A DNA stretch of 64,000 nt from Marinobacter sp. F3R11 (GTDB lineage: Bacteria > Pseudomonadota > Gammaproteobacteria > Pseudomonadales > Oleiphilaceae), in contig NZ_QOCH01000009.1 of the NCBI RefSeq assembly GCF_003318275.1, positions 1 through 64,000 on the forward strand, read 5' to 3'. Each line of letters starts with the position of its first letter. Positions within the stretch are counted from its first letter, which is position 1. Below the pieces are notes generated by a model that saw only the letters and a program-made list of their open reading frames with translations, was not told the DNA's origin and ran no database searches. The position numbers and the translations under genes were made by a program. Shown piece by piece: positions 19,877-30,213 of the stretch.

Positions 19877-22829
19877 TGCCTCAGGACTGCTGCTCGCCAA
19901 TCTGCTCTACCTAGTCCTTTTGTTCGGCATAGCCTGGGTAACAGAGCGTGGAGTAGTCCCCCGCCACTGGGTACGCCACCCGCTGGTATACACCCTTAGC
20001 CTTGGCGTGTATGCGGGCATCTGGGCAGTTTATGCGGCTGTTGGCATGGCCGCCGAATCCGGGTACGGCTTTCTTGCTTATTACCTCGGTATCAGCGGCG
20101 CCTTCCTGCTGGCCCCGGTTCTGCTCAACCCAATCATGAGAATAGGCAGGGCCTACCAACTCACCTCGCTGGCAGACCTGTTCGCTTACCGGTATCGCAG
20201 CCAGTGGGCAGGTACGCTTGTCACCTTATGCTCCGGTTGTGCCATCCTCGCCTTGCTGAGCATGCAGATACAGGCGGTATCCACATCTGCCAGCATCCTC
20301 GCTCCGGATACGTCCCCGCAACTGATCAGCGTGATGTTCAGCCTGACGGTAGTGTTGTTCGCCATGCTGTTTGGCGCCCGCCGTAATCAGGATGCCGAAA
20401 GCCACCCGGGGCTGGTACTTGCTATTGCCTTTGATTCGCTCGTTAAACTTGTTGCCCTCCTGGTTATTGGCGGCGTCGTTCTTTTCAGCGTGTTTGGCGG
20501 CATGAGCGAACTGGAAGTCTGGCTGGCCAACAACACCACCCCAGCCACCACCATGTCACTTAGCGTTGATGACGGCAGCTGGCGTGCCCTTATGCTGATG
20601 TCATTTGCCGGTGCGCTGGTACTACCGCACATGTACCACATGACGTTCAGTGAAACACCGTCACCTAAAGCCCTCGCAAAAGCCAGCTGGGGCCTCCCCC
20701 TTTACCTTTTGCTGCTGGGAATCCCCATACCGTTGATTCTGTGGGGTGGTCAGGCCCTCGGAGTTGCGACCGGTCCGAACTTCTACACGCTCGGCATTGC
20801 CCAGGCACTGGAAAGCCCCGCACTCACTTTACTGATGTATATAGCCGGCCTTTCGGCTGCCAGTGGCCTGATGATTGTCAGTACCCTGGCACTCGCCGGA
20901 ATGGTACTGAACCATGTGGTGCTGCCACTGCGAACACCAAAAGACCAGGGAGATATTTATCACTGGCTGCAATGGATCAAACGCCTGCTGATTGCAGCGA
21001 TTATCCTTCTGGCGCTGCTGTTTCATGAAACTCTCGGCAAGAATCTGGATCTTTCCATTCTCGGGGCAATTTCACTTTCCGGAACGCTACAGTTGTTGCC
21101 AGGGGCCCTTGGGGTTATTTACTGGCCGGAAGGCAACCGCCGAGGACTGATTGCCGGGCTGATTGCCGGGCTGATAATCTGGGCGATAACGCTGGTACTG
21201 CCTTTCTCACATACAGCCAATCTGCTGGAGTGGCTGAACGCGCCACTTATTCCGGATTACAGCAACTGGCACATATTTACGTTTGTCAGCCTCACAGCAA
21301 ACGTCACCGTCTTTGCTCTGATATCCGCCCTCAGCGCAAGCACTAACGAAGAGACAAGCGCCGCCCAGGCTTGCACCCTGGGCGCACTTTCACGCCCTCA
21401 GCGGCGGGAACTGCTTGCGAGCTCTTCCGCTGATTTTATACGCCGGATGTCCGAACCCCTTGGCCATGAAGTTGCGAAACGGGAAGTGGAGCGAGCTCTC
21501 GGACAACTGAAACTTCCCAATGTTGAGTATCGTCCCTATCAGCTGCGACGACTTCGTGATCAGGTCGAAATCAACCTCTCGGGCCTGCTTGGGCCGTCGG
21601 TGGCCCGCGACATGGTCAAACGCCACCTTGGCTTCAAACCTATAACCCGTGGCGGTACCGCTCAGGATATCCGCTATGTCGAACGAGCACTGGGCGATTA
21701 CCAGAATCGTCTTACCGGTCTCGCGGGCGAGCTCGACAACCTTCGCCGGCACTACCGTCAAACGCTGCAGAACCTGCCAATTCCTGCCTGTTCAGTGGGT
21801 GAGGATGGCGAGATACTTATGTGGAACCATGCCATTGAAGCGCTCACGGGGATCACAGCCGATGATGTTGTAGGTGCACGTTTGATGGCCCTGCCAGATC
21901 ACTGGCACCACCTGCTGGATGATTTCAACAGCGGCGAAGACCTGCACCGATATAAACACCGGCTGGATCTCAAAGGAAAGCCCCACTGGCTGAACCTGCA
22001 CAAAGCAGCCCTCAGCGGGCCAGACCATCCCGACGGTGGCAGCATCATCCTGGTGGAAGACCAGACTGAAATCCGCTTGCTGGAAGATGAACTGATGCAC
22101 AGCGAGCGCCTGGCCTCGGTCGGGCGACTGGCTGCAGGCGTCGCCCATGAAATCGGCAACCCCGTAACCGGCATTTCGTCTCTGGCACAGAATCTCAAGC
22201 TGGAAACCGACAACCCGGACATTCTTGATACCGCAAGCCAGATTCAGCAACAGACCCGGCGCATATCAACCATCCTGCAGTCGTTAATGAACTTCGCTCG
22301 CACTGGCAACCATGCCCAGGCCAACCGGTACGAACCAGTAAACGTTCGTCGATGCGTGGAGGAATCCATCAATCTGCTATCCCTGGGCGACAGAGTGCCC
22401 GGCATCCATTACATCAACGACTGCCCTGAAACACTTCAGATACTGGGCGATGAGCAACGGCTTGTGCAGGTTTTCGTAAACCTGCTGGCTAACGCCCGGG
22501 ACGCCTCCCCCGAGGGGGGAGTGATCCGGGTCACTGGCATGGATGACGGCTACTCAGCTATCATCGAAGTCGTTGACCAGGGATCGGGAATACCGGTAGA
22601 TCAGCTTGACCATATTTTCGAGCCCTTCTACACCACCAAGGCAACCAACAAGGGCACCGGCCTGGGCTTGTCACTGGTATACAGCATTATTGAAGAGCAT
22701 TACGGCAACATTCAGGTTGAAAGCCCTGCCGACCCGGCAACCGGGCTCGGCACCCGCATACGACTGAAGCTGCCAGCTTATGAGCCGGAGAAAGACAACT
22801 CCGCCAACCGCCCGAATGAAAGGTTCTGA
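19866..22829 (+). CDS. cbrA: Sensor histidine kinase CbrA with SSSF transporter-like domain
   Basis: Membrane sensor kinase of the CbrAB system that controls use of carbon and nitrogen sources. The 987-residue protein starts with about thirteen membrane segments of sodium:solute symporter type (residues 1-495), then a linker, a PAS domain (about 640-735), a HisKA domain with the phosphorylated H761 in [11 protein letters not shown], and a HATPase domain with N, G1 (DQGSGIP) and G2 ([12 protein letters not shown]) boxes. A perfect tandem 12-bp repeat encodes LIAGLIAG at about 21147-21172. It overlaps cbrX upstream and is followed by cbrB. Confidence 0.94.
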   Translation: MSFSASGLLLANLLYLVLLFGIAWVTERGVVPRHWVRHPLVYTLSLGVYAGIWAVYAAVGMAAESGYGFLAYYLGISGAFLLAPVLLNPIMRIGRAYQLTSLADLFAYRYRSQWAGTLVTLCSGCAILALLSMQIQAVSTSASILAPDTSPQLISVMFSLTVVLFAMLFGARRNQDAESHPGLVLAIAFDSLVKLVALLVIGGVVLFSVFGGMSELEVWLANNTTPATTMSLSVDDGSWRALMLMSFAGALVLPHMYHMTFSETPSPKALAKASWGLPLYLLLLGIPIPLILWGGQALGVATGPNFYTLGIAQALESPALTLLMYIAGLSAASGLMIVSTLALAGMVLNHVVLPLRTPKDQGDIYHWLQWIKRLLIAAIILLALLFHETLGKNLDLSILGAISLSGTLQLLPGALGVIYWPEGNRRGLIAGLIAGLIIWAITLVLPFSHTANLLEWLNAPLIPDYSNWHIFTFVSLTANVTVFALISALSASTNEETSAAQACTLGALSRPQRRELLASSSADFIRRMSEPLGHEVAKREVERALGQLKLPNVEYRPYQLRRLRDQVEINLSGLLGPSVARDMVKRHLGFKPITRGGTAQDIRYVERALGDYQNRLTGLAGELDNLRRHYRQTLQNLPIPACSVGEDGEILMWNHAIEALTGITADDVVGARLMALPDHWHHLLDDFNSGEDLHRYKHRLDLKGKPHWLNLHKAALSGPDHPDGGSIILVEDQTEIRLLEDELMHSERLASVGRLAAGVAHEIGNPVTGISSLAQNLKLETDNPDILDTASQIQQQTRRISTILQSLMNFARTGNHAQANRYEPVNVRRCVEESINLLSLGDRVPGIHYINDCPETLQILGDEQRLVQVFVNLLANARDASPEGGVIRVTGMDDGYSAIIEVVDQGSGIPVDQLDHIFEPFYTTKATNKGTGLGLSLVYSIIEEHYGNIQVESPADPATGLGTRIRLKLPAYEPEKDNSANRPNERF

Positions 22830-22836
22830 AACTGCC

Positions 22837-24234
22837 ATGCCCCGTATTTTAATCGTGGAAGATGAAGACATTATTCGCTCCGCCGTCCGCAAACTGCTTT
22901 TGCACGCTGGATATGACGTTGAAGACGTTGGCTCTGTAGAAGAAGCTGAACAAGACCACGACCCCGACAAGTTCGACCTGATCATTTCAGACCTGCGCCT
23001 GCCCGGCGCCCCCGGCACGGAGCTGATCAACCGGGCACCAAATACCCCGGTACTGATCATGACCAGTTACGCCAGCCTGCGCTCTGCGGTGGACTCCATG
23101 AAAATGGGGGCCGTGGAATATATAGCCAAGCCATTTGATCATGATGAAATGCTGGCAGCTGTGGAGGGTATTCTCGCGCGCACAATGGCACCTTCCCCGG
23201 AACGCCGGGAAGACACGGCTCCTGCGTCAGAAAACGGTGATCCGGCCACTATCATGTACGGTCAGTGCGAGCCTATGCAGCGGGTTTTCACGCTTATACG
23301 AAAAGTGGCACCAACAGAAACAACGGTGCTTGTACAGGGCGAATCCGGAACAGGTAAAGAGCTTGTTGCCCGGGCACTGCATCTTTTAAGCCCTCGGGCC
23401 GCAAAACCACTGATTTCAGTAAACTGCGCAGCCATTCCGGAGAGCCTTATTGAATCAGAACTATTCGGACACGAGAAAGGGGCGTTCACTGGTGCGGTTT
23501 CTGCCCGGACAGGGCTGATAGAAGCGGCTGATGGTGGGAGCCTGTTTCTCGACGAGATCGGTGAACTGCCAGCCGAAGCGCAGGCGCGCCTGCTGCGAGT
23601 ACTCCAGGAAAGCGAAATCCGGAAAGTAGGCTCTACCCAAAGCAGAAAGGTCAACGTGCGAATGATTGCCGCGACCCACCGGAACCTGAAAGCAATGACG
23701 CGTACCGGAGGATTCCGCGAAGATCTGTACTATCGTCTGAACGTAATGCAGATTCGAATTCCACCACTGCGCGAACGTCAGAGCGATATTCTCGGGCTTG
23801 CCCGACGCTTCCTTGTTACCCAGGGTGAAAGAGTAGGCAAACCCAATCTGAATCTCAGCCCTGAAGCAATGCGGGTTCTTGAGCGCCATCGCTGGCCAGG
23901 AAATGTACGGGAGCTGGAAAATGCCATTGAACGGGCCAGCATCCTGTGCGATGGCGACATAATTACGCCCTCACTGCTGGATCTCGACAGCGAAGGTGGT
24001 GACGAGTACATCCCTGAAACGCTGGTGGAGGGCAACAATGAGCAGGTCCACACCCATGACGCAGACAGCGCCAGCGATCTTTCACTGGAAGATTATTTTC
24101 AGCATTTTGTGCTGGAAAACCAGGATCGCATGAGCGAAACCGAACTGGCCCAAAAGCTGGGCATCAGTCGGAAGTCCCTGTGGGAACGCAGACAGCGGCT
24201 CGGCATTCCCCGGAAGAAAACCTCAGGAAACTGA
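22837..24234 (+). CDS. cbrB: Sigma-54-dependent response regulator CbrB
   Basis: NtrC-type activator, 465 residues from ATG 22837. The receiver domain has the acidic pair in VEDEDI, the phosphorylation site D52 and the lysine in YIAKPF. The AAA+ domain has Walker A GESGTGKE and the sigma-54 contact loop GAFTGA. The C-terminus is a Fis-type helix-turn-helix ([19 protein letters not shown]). An alternative start at ATG 22816 overlaps the cbrA stop and cannot be excluded. In Pseudomonas the main target of CbrB is the crcZ promoter directly downstream, and matching sites are visible at 24292-24439. Confidence 0.93.
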   Translation: MPRILIVEDEDIIRSAVRKLLLHAGYDVEDVGSVEEAEQDHDPDKFDLIISDLRLPGAPGTELINRAPNTPVLIMTSYASLRSAVDSMKMGAVEYIAKPFDHDEMLAAVEGILARTMAPSPERREDTAPASENGDPATIMYGQCEPMQRVFTLIRKVAPTETTVLVQGESGTGKELVARALHLLSPRAAKPLISVNCAAIPESLIESELFGHEKGAFTGAVSARTGLIEAADGGSLFLDEIGELPAEAQARLLRVLQESEIRKVGSTQSRKVNVRMIAATHRNLKAMTRTGGFREDLYYRLNVMQIRIPPLRERQSDILGLARRFLVTQGERVGKPNLNLSPEAMRVLERHRWPGNVRELENAIERASILCDGDIITPSLLDLDSEGGDEYIPETLVEGNNEQVHTHDADSASDLSLEDYFQHFVLENQDRMSETELAQKLGISRKSLWERRQRLGIPRKKTSGN

Positions 24235-24291
24235 CCTATCTCAATCCGGAGCATGCCCGGCAACTCCCGAAAGAACGAACTTAGGTTCAGT

Positions 24292-24375
24292 TGTTACCGC
24301 ATGTTCCCCAAGGTAACACTCCACACGAGAAGAACCGGTTGCGGGTAACACTTATATTGGATACGGGGTAACACT
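24292..24375 (+). promoter_or_regulatory. Cluster of TGTTAC/GTAACA sites, candidate CbrB upstream activating sequences
   Basis: TGTTAC (24292-24297) is followed 15 nt later by its inverted partner GTAACA (24313-24318). Two further GTAACA copies, each within GGGTAACACTT, lie at 24345-24350 and 24368-24373. All are 50-135 bp upstream of a sigma-54 promoter, the expected distance for an NtrC-type activator. The inverted TGTTAC/GTAACA motif resembles what I recall as the CbrB target in Pseudomonas putida; binding here is inferred. Confidence 0.7.
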
Positions 24376-24424
24376 TACAGGGCAAAAAATTCTAACCACC
24401 TGTTATTGTTAGCATTTCAAAAAC

Positions 24425-24440
24425 TGGCACACCAACTGCA
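24425..24440 (+). promoter_or_regulatory. Sigma-54 (RpoN) promoter of the crcZ-like RNA
   Basis: TGGCACACCAACTGCA fits the -24/-12 consensus TGGCAC-N5-TTGC with GG and GC exactly 10 nt apart (24426-24427 and 24438-24439). Transcription would start at about 24450. It stands between CbrB-type sites and an A-rich non-coding stretch. Confidence 0.8.
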
Positions 24441-24449
24441 ACCTCTTAA

Positions 24450-24840
24450 GCGCACGACAACAAAAACAACAGTGACAAAGCAGCGCCTCAACAAAAACAA
24501 AAAGCTGCGGGGAATACGTTCAGCAACAAAAACAAAAAGAGAACGTGAGCGAATTGAGTGTTTTGAGTACTTTGCTTTTTTGGTAGTTGTTTGGCTTGTG
24601 CGAGTTGTAGAGATGCAAAGAAGAATCACCTTACAGGTGACGCAGCACCTACAGATGACTTGCCCTCTGTCTTTGACTGCTCATTGTGTTCAAAGCTTTC
24701 CGTTTGCACTGCTGAGAAGCCTCGTTTTGGGGATATACAGTGGGGTACAAAAACGAAGAAAAATCCCGGCATAAAAAAATAAAAACAAAGTAAATTGTCA
24801 AAGTTTTGAAGGCGGATTCGTGAAAACGGATCCGCCTTTT
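24450..24840 (+). ncRNA. crcZ: CrcZ-like small RNA (decoy for the Hfq/Crc repressor)
   Basis: A roughly 390-nt intergenic RNA between cbrB and pcnB, the position of crcZ in Pseudomonas. It starts from the RpoN promoter above and ends at a strong hairpin terminator. It contains repeated A-rich CA motifs that bind Hfq/Crc: AACAAAAACAA or close variants at about 24458-24470, 24489-24502 and 24524-24538, with further runs at 24746-24763 and 24771-24790. Short stems such as GCTG/CAGC separate the first motifs. Length is close to the roughly 400-nt Pseudomonas CrcZ. In that genus CrcZ titrates Hfq/Crc and relieves catabolite repression when CbrAB is active. No crc gene is in this window. Confidence 0.82.
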
Positions 24841-24842
24841 GA
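24809..24842 (+). terminator. Rho-independent terminator of the crcZ-like RNA
   Basis: A 13-bp stem (AAGGCGGATTCGT with ACGGATCCGCCTT, one G-U pair) closes a GAAA tetraloop and is followed by a short T-rich tail. It marks the 3' end of the RNA about 95 bp before the pcnB start. Confidence 0.85.
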
Positions 24843-24935
24843 TTATCTGGGGATCGCGAGATTCCGAGGCAAAGTGTGCAATTCCTGCTCAAACCGTTAA
24901 ACTCACCGTTTTGCTCAACGCAACCACGGATTTCA

Positions 24936-26318
24936 ATGCAAAAAACACTTTCCTCCATTTTCGAACAATCCGTCGATAAGCTCCGCTCTTTCATTCCCGG
25001 AAACGGCAAAAGAAAGGCACCGATCTACCAGCGACGGGAAATTCCCAGGGACCAGCACAACGTCTCACGCTCAGCTATCAGCGAACCTGCAAAAAAAGTT
25101 CTTGGCCGACTAAACAAATCCGGTTATGAGGCTTACCTTGTGGGCGGTGGTGTACGCGATATTCTTTTAGGCCAGCAGCCCAAAGATTTCGACATTGCAA
25201 CCAACGCTACTCCGGAAGAAGTTCACGACCTGTTCCGCAACTCCCGCCTTATAGGCCGACGATTCAGGATTGTTCACGTCGTGTTTGGGCGTGAAGTCAT
25301 CGAAGTAACAACCTTCCGCGGGAACGCAAGCGCCGCCGATGACAACAATCCTGACGATGATCGAAAAACCAGCGAGCACGGACTGCTGCTGCGGGACAAC
25401 GTATACGGCAATCAGGAAGAAGATGCACTGCGCCGGGATTTTACAATCAACGCGCTTTACTACTGCATCCGCGACTTTACCGTTATTGATTTTGCCAACG
25501 GCATAGAAGATCTCCGTAACCGCCAGCTCCGCCTTATTGGAGACCCCGAGACCCGTTACCGGGAAGACCCGGTCCGTATGCTTCGCGCTATCCGCTTTGC
25601 CGCCAAACTAGGCTTCGATATCGCACCGGAAACAGAATCACCCATTCAGGAACTGGCCCCCTTACTGACTCACATTCCTGCAGCTCGCCTGTTCGATGAA
25701 GTACTCAAGCTGTTTTCCGCAGGGTACGGAGAAGCCACTTATGACCTGCTGACGCACTACAATCTGTTGGCTCCGTTATTCCCTGAAACCGTCAAAGCTA
25801 TTGAAGCCGGTGAATCAGACGAGCTGATTCGCCAGGCGTTACGCAACACCGACGCCCGGATTGCTCAGGGAAAATCTGTTACCCCTTACTTTCTCTTTGC
25901 CGCCATGCTCTGGCCGGCGCTGCAGCGAGAATGGAACCATCGCCAGGATAACGGCGACCCGGTACAGCCAGCACTTCACGGCGCCATAGCCAAGGTGATT
26001 GGACGACAGGTTCAGGCAACATCCATACCCAAACGTTTCTCCGGCCCCATGAAAGAAATCTGGGAACTTCAGATGCGCCTGCCCCGCCGCCAGGGTAAGC
26101 GGGCTTTTGTTACCATGAGCCACCCGAGGTTTCGGGCAGCCTATGACTTCCTCCTGGTCCGGGAAGCCTGCGGTGAAATCGAGCCCGGACTGGGCAAGTG
26201 GTGGACCGAATTCCAGCGCCGGGATGAGCGTGAGCAAGAGCGTATGCTGTCCGAGCTAAGCAACGATGCACCGAAAAAACGCCGGCGCCGCAAACCGGTA
26301 AAACGGCCTGCACCCTGA
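24936..26318 (+). CDS. pcnB: Poly(A) polymerase I
   Basis: Adds 3' poly(A) tails that speed RNA decay. The class II nucleotidyltransferase core has GGGVRDILLG and the catalytic DFDIATNA, followed by the RRDFTINAL and RFAAKLGFDI blocks. The C-terminus is strongly basic (KKRRRRKPVKRP), as in PcnB and unlike CCA-adding enzymes. The ATG at 24936 gives 460 residues; the frame also opens at GTG 24876, and E. coli pcnB uses a rare start, so the start is uncertain. It overlaps folK at the stop codon. Confidence 0.93.
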   Translation: MQKTLSSIFEQSVDKLRSFIPGNGKRKAPIYQRREIPRDQHNVSRSAISEPAKKVLGRLNKSGYEAYLVGGGVRDILLGQQPKDFDIATNATPEEVHDLFRNSRLIGRRFRIVHVVFGREVIEVTTFRGNASAADDNNPDDDRKTSEHGLLLRDNVYGNQEEDALRRDFTINALYYCIRDFTVIDFANGIEDLRNRQLRLIGDPETRYREDPVRMLRAIRFAAKLGFDIAPETESPIQELAPLLTHIPAARLFDEVLKLFSAGYGEATYDLLTHYNLLAPLFPETVKAIEAGESDELIRQALRNTDARIAQGKSVTPYFLFAAMLWPALQREWNHRQDNGDPVQPALHGAIAKVIGRQVQATSIPKRFSGPMKEIWELQMRLPRRQGKRAFVTMSHPRFRAAYDFLLVREACGEIEPGLGKWWTEFQRRDEREQERMLSELSNDAPKKRRRRKPVKRPAP

Positions 26319-26815
26319 TGAGAATTGATGCTTTTATTGGCCTGGGCAGCAACCTTCAAGACCCAGCTGCCCAACTGGCAAGGGCTGTAGCGGAGCTTGC
26401 TGCCTTACCTGACACTACGCTCGTGGCCCAGTCGCCGTTTTACGCAAGCAAACCGGTTGGTCCACAGGACCAGCCGGACTATGTAAACGGTGCAGTGTGG
26501 CTAAGCACAGGACTTGACCCGCACACCTTATTGAATCAGCTCCAGGCCATCGAACAGGCCCACGGGCGCGAGAGACTCAGGCACTGGGGGCCACGCACTC
26601 TTGATCTTGATCTGCTGGTGTTCGGTACTCAGACGCTGGACGATGAGCGACTAACCGTCCCCCACCGTGAACTCTCTAACAGGGACTTCGCACTTCAACC
26701 TTTACTGGACCTGAAGCCTGATCTCAGGCTGCCAGACGGCACAGCAATCGCCCATCTCCGGACACAATGCCCGGACAACCGGTTGCGTAAACTTCCACCT
26801 CCGGATTACCCTTAG
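26318..26815 (+). CDS. folK: 2-amino-4-hydroxy-6-hydroxymethyldihydropteridine pyrophosphokinase
   Basis: Transfers pyrophosphate from ATP to the pterin precursor in folate synthesis. The 165-residue protein has the HPPK signatures GLGSNLQDP, the [16 protein letters not shown]-like block (here [15 protein letters not shown]) with the metal-binding DxD, and VPHREL. It overlaps pcnB and lies in the conserved pcnB-folK-panB-panC order. A second, diverged HPPK gene lies 3.9 kb downstream with folB. Confidence 0.95.
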   Translation: MRIDAFIGLGSNLQDPAAQLARAVAELAALPDTTLVAQSPFYASKPVGPQDQPDYVNGAVWLSTGLDPHTLLNQLQAIEQAHGRERLRHWGPRTLDLDLLVFGTQTLDDERLTVPHRELSNRDFALQPLLDLKPDLRLPDGTAIAHLRTQCPDNRLRKLPPPDYP

Positions 26816-26877
26816 CAACTGAATGCCGGTTAACTCCGGCGCGGTCTTGGCCCACATACCCAAAAGGCACGGATTTT

Positions 26878-27672
26878 ATGGCGGTTACCATCAATACCCT
26901 GCGGGAATACAAGAAAAAGGGAGAGGCCTTCTCCGCCCTCACCTCCTACGACGCCACTTTTGCCCAGGTAGTCAGCGAAGCCGGAGTCGACGTCATCCTG
27001 ATAGGCGATTCACTGGGCATGGTTCTTCAGGGCCACGACAGCACCCTACCGGTGACCATGGAGCAGATCGTTTACCACGTCAGCTGCGTAGCCAAAGGCA
27101 ACCGCGGCTCCCTGATCATGGCAGACATGCCTTTCATGAGTTATGGCACGGTAGATGCTGCTCTGGAGAATGCTGCCGATCTCATGCGTGCAGGCGCTCA
27201 CATGGTCAAGCTGGAAGGTACGGGCTGGATGAAAGACACCATTACAGCTCTTTCCGACCGTGCTGTGCCCGTGTGCGCCCATCTGGGCCTGACACCACAG
27301 TTCGTAAACAAGTTTGGCGGCTACAAGGTTCAGGGGCGCGATGAAAGGTCAGCAGACACCATGATCGAGCATGCATGCGAACTGGAAGCTGCCGGTGCTG
27401 ATGTTATTCTGCTGGAATGCGTTCCCGCACCCCTGGCGGCGCGGATCACAAAAGCAGTTGAAGTACCTGTTATAGGAATTGGCGCAGGCGCCGAAACGGA
27501 TGGCCAGATTCTGGTACTACACGATATGCTGGGCATCACTACTGGCCGCAAGCCACGCTTCGTGAAAAATTTTCTGGCAGAGACTGGCTCTGTTCAGGAA
27601 GCCATTTCCGCATACGCGGAAGCTGTGCGTGAGCGCACATTCCCCGCCGAGGAGCATACGTTCAAGGCATGA
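26878..27672 (+). CDS. panB: 3-methyl-2-oxobutanoate hydroxymethyltransferase
   Basis: First committed step of pantothenate synthesis: adds a hydroxymethyl group from methylene-THF to ketoisovalerate. The 264-residue TIM-barrel protein shows the family motifs [18 protein letters not shown] with the metal-binding aspartate, AHLGLTPQ and [11 protein letters not shown]. It overlaps panC by 4 bp (ATGA), so the two are translationally coupled. Confidence 0.97.
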   Translation: MAVTINTLREYKKKGEAFSALTSYDATFAQVVSEAGVDVILIGDSLGMVLQGHDSTLPVTMEQIVYHVSCVAKGNRGSLIMADMPFMSYGTVDAALENAADLMRAGAHMVKLEGTGWMKDTITALSDRAVPVCAHLGLTPQFVNKFGGYKVQGRDERSADTMIEHACELEAAGADVILLECVPAPLAARITKAVEVPVIGIGAGAETDGQILVLHDMLGITTGRKPRFVKNFLAETGSVQEAISAYAEAVRERTFPAEEHTFKA

Positions 27673-28517
27673 GAACCGTACATTCACTGAAAGAGCTGCG
27701 TGCCATCCTCCGCGGCTACCGCCAGCAGGAAAAAACCATTGGCCTGGTCCCGACTATGGGCAACCTGCATGAGGGGCATATCTCACTGGTTCGCAAAGCT
27801 GCGGAAGCGGCCGATATTGTTGTGACCAGTATTTTTGTTAACCCGTTGCAGTTCGGCGCCAACGAAGATCTGGATACCTATCCTCGTACCCTGCTCGAAG
27901 ATCAGGATAAGCTCAGAGCTGCGGGAAACACTCTGGTTTTTGCACCTTCGGCTGAAGAAATCTATCCGGACGGCCTCGCCCGACACACCCGGATCATTGT
28001 GCCTGAAGTCAGTGAAGGCCACTGCGGCGCATGCCGTCCCGGACACTTTGAAGGCGTTGCGACGGTAGTAGCAGTCCTGTTCAATATGATTCAGCCCGAT
28101 TGTGCCGTGTTTGGCGAAAAAGATTTCCAGCAACTGGCGGTCATTCGCAAGATGGCGAAAGATCTCTTGATCCCGGTTGAAGTGATTGGCGCACCAACCA
28201 TACGTGAGGACGACGGACTGGCGAAAAGCTCCCGCAACAGCTACCTGTCCGAAGAAGAACGCGCAATTGCGCCAGTTATCTACCGGGTACTGAAAGCAAC
28301 ATCCGCAGAGATTGCCGGAGGGCGTGAGGACTTCGAGGTTCTTGCGCAAGAGGCAGAAAACAGCCTGCGCGATGCGGGTCTGCGTGTTGATTACTTCAAC
28401 ATTGCAAACAGCCAGACCCTGAAACCGGCCGTACCGGAAGACCGGGAAGTTACACTCCTGGCTGCAGCCTTCCTCGGCACAACCCGGCTGATAGACAACA
28501 TCTCGGTCAGCCGCTGA
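27669..28517 (+). CDS. panC: Pantothenate synthetase
   Basis: ATP-dependent condensation of pantoate with beta-alanine. The 282-residue protein has the HIGH-like [13 protein letters not shown], the [10 protein letters not shown] pantoate-binding stretch, FGEKDFQQL and the KSSRNSYLS motif, all intact. It follows panB with a 4-bp overlap. pgi begins 34 bp later and may share the transcript. Confidence 0.97.
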   Translation: MRTVHSLKELRAILRGYRQQEKTIGLVPTMGNLHEGHISLVRKAAEAADIVVTSIFVNPLQFGANEDLDTYPRTLLEDQDKLRAAGNTLVFAPSAEEIYPDGLARHTRIIVPEVSEGHCGACRPGHFEGVATVVAVLFNMIQPDCAVFGEKDFQQLAVIRKMAKDLLIPVEVIGAPTIREDDGLAKSSRNSYLSEEERAIAPVIYRVLKATSAEIAGGREDFEVLAQEAENSLRDAGLRVDYFNIANSQTLKPAVPEDREVTLLAAAFLGTTRLIDNISVSR

Positions 28518-28551
28518 GATCATAGCCCATTCACCAGAAAAGGACTCTCTG

Positions 28552-30213
28552 ATGACATCGCCACGCTCAACACTGACATCAACACCCGAATGGCAGAAGT
28601 TGACGGCCTGCCGGGAGAGTCTGAAAAACACCCCCATGAGGGCGCTTTTTGCGGACGATCCGGCCCGGGCAACCCGTTATTTCATTAACGGCGCAGGCCT
28701 GTCTCTGGACTTCTCGAAGAACCGGCTTACAGATGATGTGTTCGAAGCCCTGATGGCACTGGCTCGCCGGTGCAAGCTGGAGGAGCGCAGAGCGGCGTTG
28801 CTTGGTGGAGACAAGGTGAACGTCACCGAGAACCGACCTGCACTTCACACGGCTTTGCGGAACCCGGAGGCAGGCTCCCTTGCCGTTGATGGCGTAGACG
28901 TAATTGCCGAAGTCAATACAACACTCAAGCGCATGGACGCATTCGTGCAAGAGGTGCTGAGCCAGTCACGCAGAGGCTATACGGGCAAGGCGTTTACCGA
29001 TGTGGTCAGCATCGGCATAGGCGGCTCCTTTCTTGGACCGAAACTGGTGACCGAGGCTTTGCAGCCTTACAGGAAAGCCAGCCTGCGCTGCCACTATGTA
29101 GCCAACATTGACGGCACTGAAATCTGTGAAACGCTGGCAAAAGTAAACCCTGAGACCACACTGTTTCTGGTTCAGTCAAAATCCTTCGGTACCCGGGAAA
29201 CTCTCGAAAACAGCAAGGTTGCCCGCGAATGGTTCATAGAACGCAGTGGCAACACTCAAGCAGTTGCCAGCCACTTTATAGCTGTAACCGCCAACAAGTC
29301 CGCTGCACAGGCCTTCGGTATTGATCCGGAAAACGTTTTCCCTATGTGGGACTGGGTAGGCGGGCGGTATTCGCTCTGGTCAGCCATCGGGCTACCTGTC
29401 GCACTGACGATCGGCATGGACAACTTCCGGGCACTGCTTGCGGGAGCGCATGCCATGGACACTCACTTCCGCGATACGCCTCTGGAGGAAAACCTGCCGG
29501 TTGTCATGGCCATGCTGGGCATCTGGTATAACAACTTCTGGGACGCGGAAACACACGCCATCCTGCCCTATGATCATTACCTCCGCAGCCTGCCAGACCA
29601 CCTGCAACAGCTGGACATGGAAAGCAGCGGAAAGCAGGTCAGTCAACAAGGGGAATCTCTGGATTACCAGACCGGACCGGTCATCTGGGGTGGCGTCGGA
29701 GCCAATGGCCAGCACGCATACCACCAGCTGATTCATCAGGGCACCCGCCTGATCCCGGCGGACTTCATCATTCCCCTGCAGACCCATAACCCGGTTGCAA
29801 CGCACCATGCAGATCTTTTTGCCAACTGCCTGGCCCAGTCCAGAGCGATGATGGCCGGAAAGACTCTGGAAGAAGCAAAAGCGGAACTGGCCGCAAGCGG
29901 CGAGTCCGAAGCTGACATTGAACGGCTGGCTCCACACAAGGTAATCCCGGGGAACCAGCCCAACAACATCCTTATGATGGAAAAGGTAACTCCGGCAAGC
30001 GTCGGGGCTCTGATCGCGCTTTACGAACATCGCACCTTTGTACAAGGCGTAATCTGGGACATTGATTCGTTTGATCAATGGGGCGTTGAGCTGGGCAAGA
30101 AGCTGGGGCAGGACATTCTGCCGAGGCTTCTGGAATCAAGTGCCGAGGGGAAAGCAAGTGATAGTGCCACGGACAACCTGATCAGTCTGTTCCGCGCATC
30201 AAACCGCCGTTGA
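28552..30213 (+). CDS. pgi: Glucose-6-phosphate isomerase
   Basis: Interconverts glucose-6-phosphate and fructose-6-phosphate. The 553-residue protein is full length and contains the phosphate-binding IGIGGSFLGP, the signature WVGGRYSLWSAIGLP, the catalytic glutamate region NFWDAETHA and the C-terminal FDQWGVELGK. Its 3' end overlaps the convergent second HPPK gene by 15 bp. Confidence 0.97.
   Translation: MTSPRSTLTSTPEWQKLTACRESLKNTPMRALFADDPARATRYFINGAGLSLDFSKNRLTDDVFEALMALARRCKLEERRAALLGGDKVNVTENRPALHTALRNPEAGSLAVDGVDVIAEVNTTLKRMDAFVQEVLSQSRRGYTGKAFTDVVSIGIGGSFLGPKLVTEALQPYRKASLRCHYVANIDGTEICETLAKVNPETTLFLVQSKSFGTRETLENSKVAREWFIERSGNTQAVASHFIAVTANKSAAQAFGIDPENVFPMWDWVGGRYSLWSAIGLPVALTIGMDNFRALLAGAHAMDTHFRDTPLEENLPVVMAMLGIWYNNFWDAETHAILPYDHYLRSLPDHLQQLDMESSGKQVSQQGESLDYQTGPVIWGGVGANGQHAYHQLIHQGTRLIPADFIIPLQTHNPVATHHADLFANCLAQSRAMMAGKTLEEAKAELAASGESEADIERLAPHKVIPGNQPNNILMMEKVTPASVGALIALYEHRTFVQGVIWDIDSFDQWGVELGKKLGQDILPRLLESSAEGKASDSATDNLISLFRASNRR

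Noticed and set aside
21147-21172. Tandem 12-bp repeat in cbrA as a phase-variation tract
   Set aside because: Only two copies, in frame (12 bp), encoding LIAG twice within a membrane helix; changes would not shift the frame.
24406-24774. Open frame of 122 codons within the cbrB-pcnB gap
   Set aside because: It covers the CrcZ-like RNA; the predicted peptide is low-complexity (K, T, Q runs from A-rich motifs) and has no ribosome binding site.
27783-28637. 284-codon frame antisense to panC
   Set aside because: panC is complete and conserved; the antisense frame crosses into pgi and has no recognisable domain.
29392-30078. 228-codon frame antisense to pgi
   Set aside because: pgi is complete and conserved on the plus strand; no domain or ribosome binding site supports the antisense frame.
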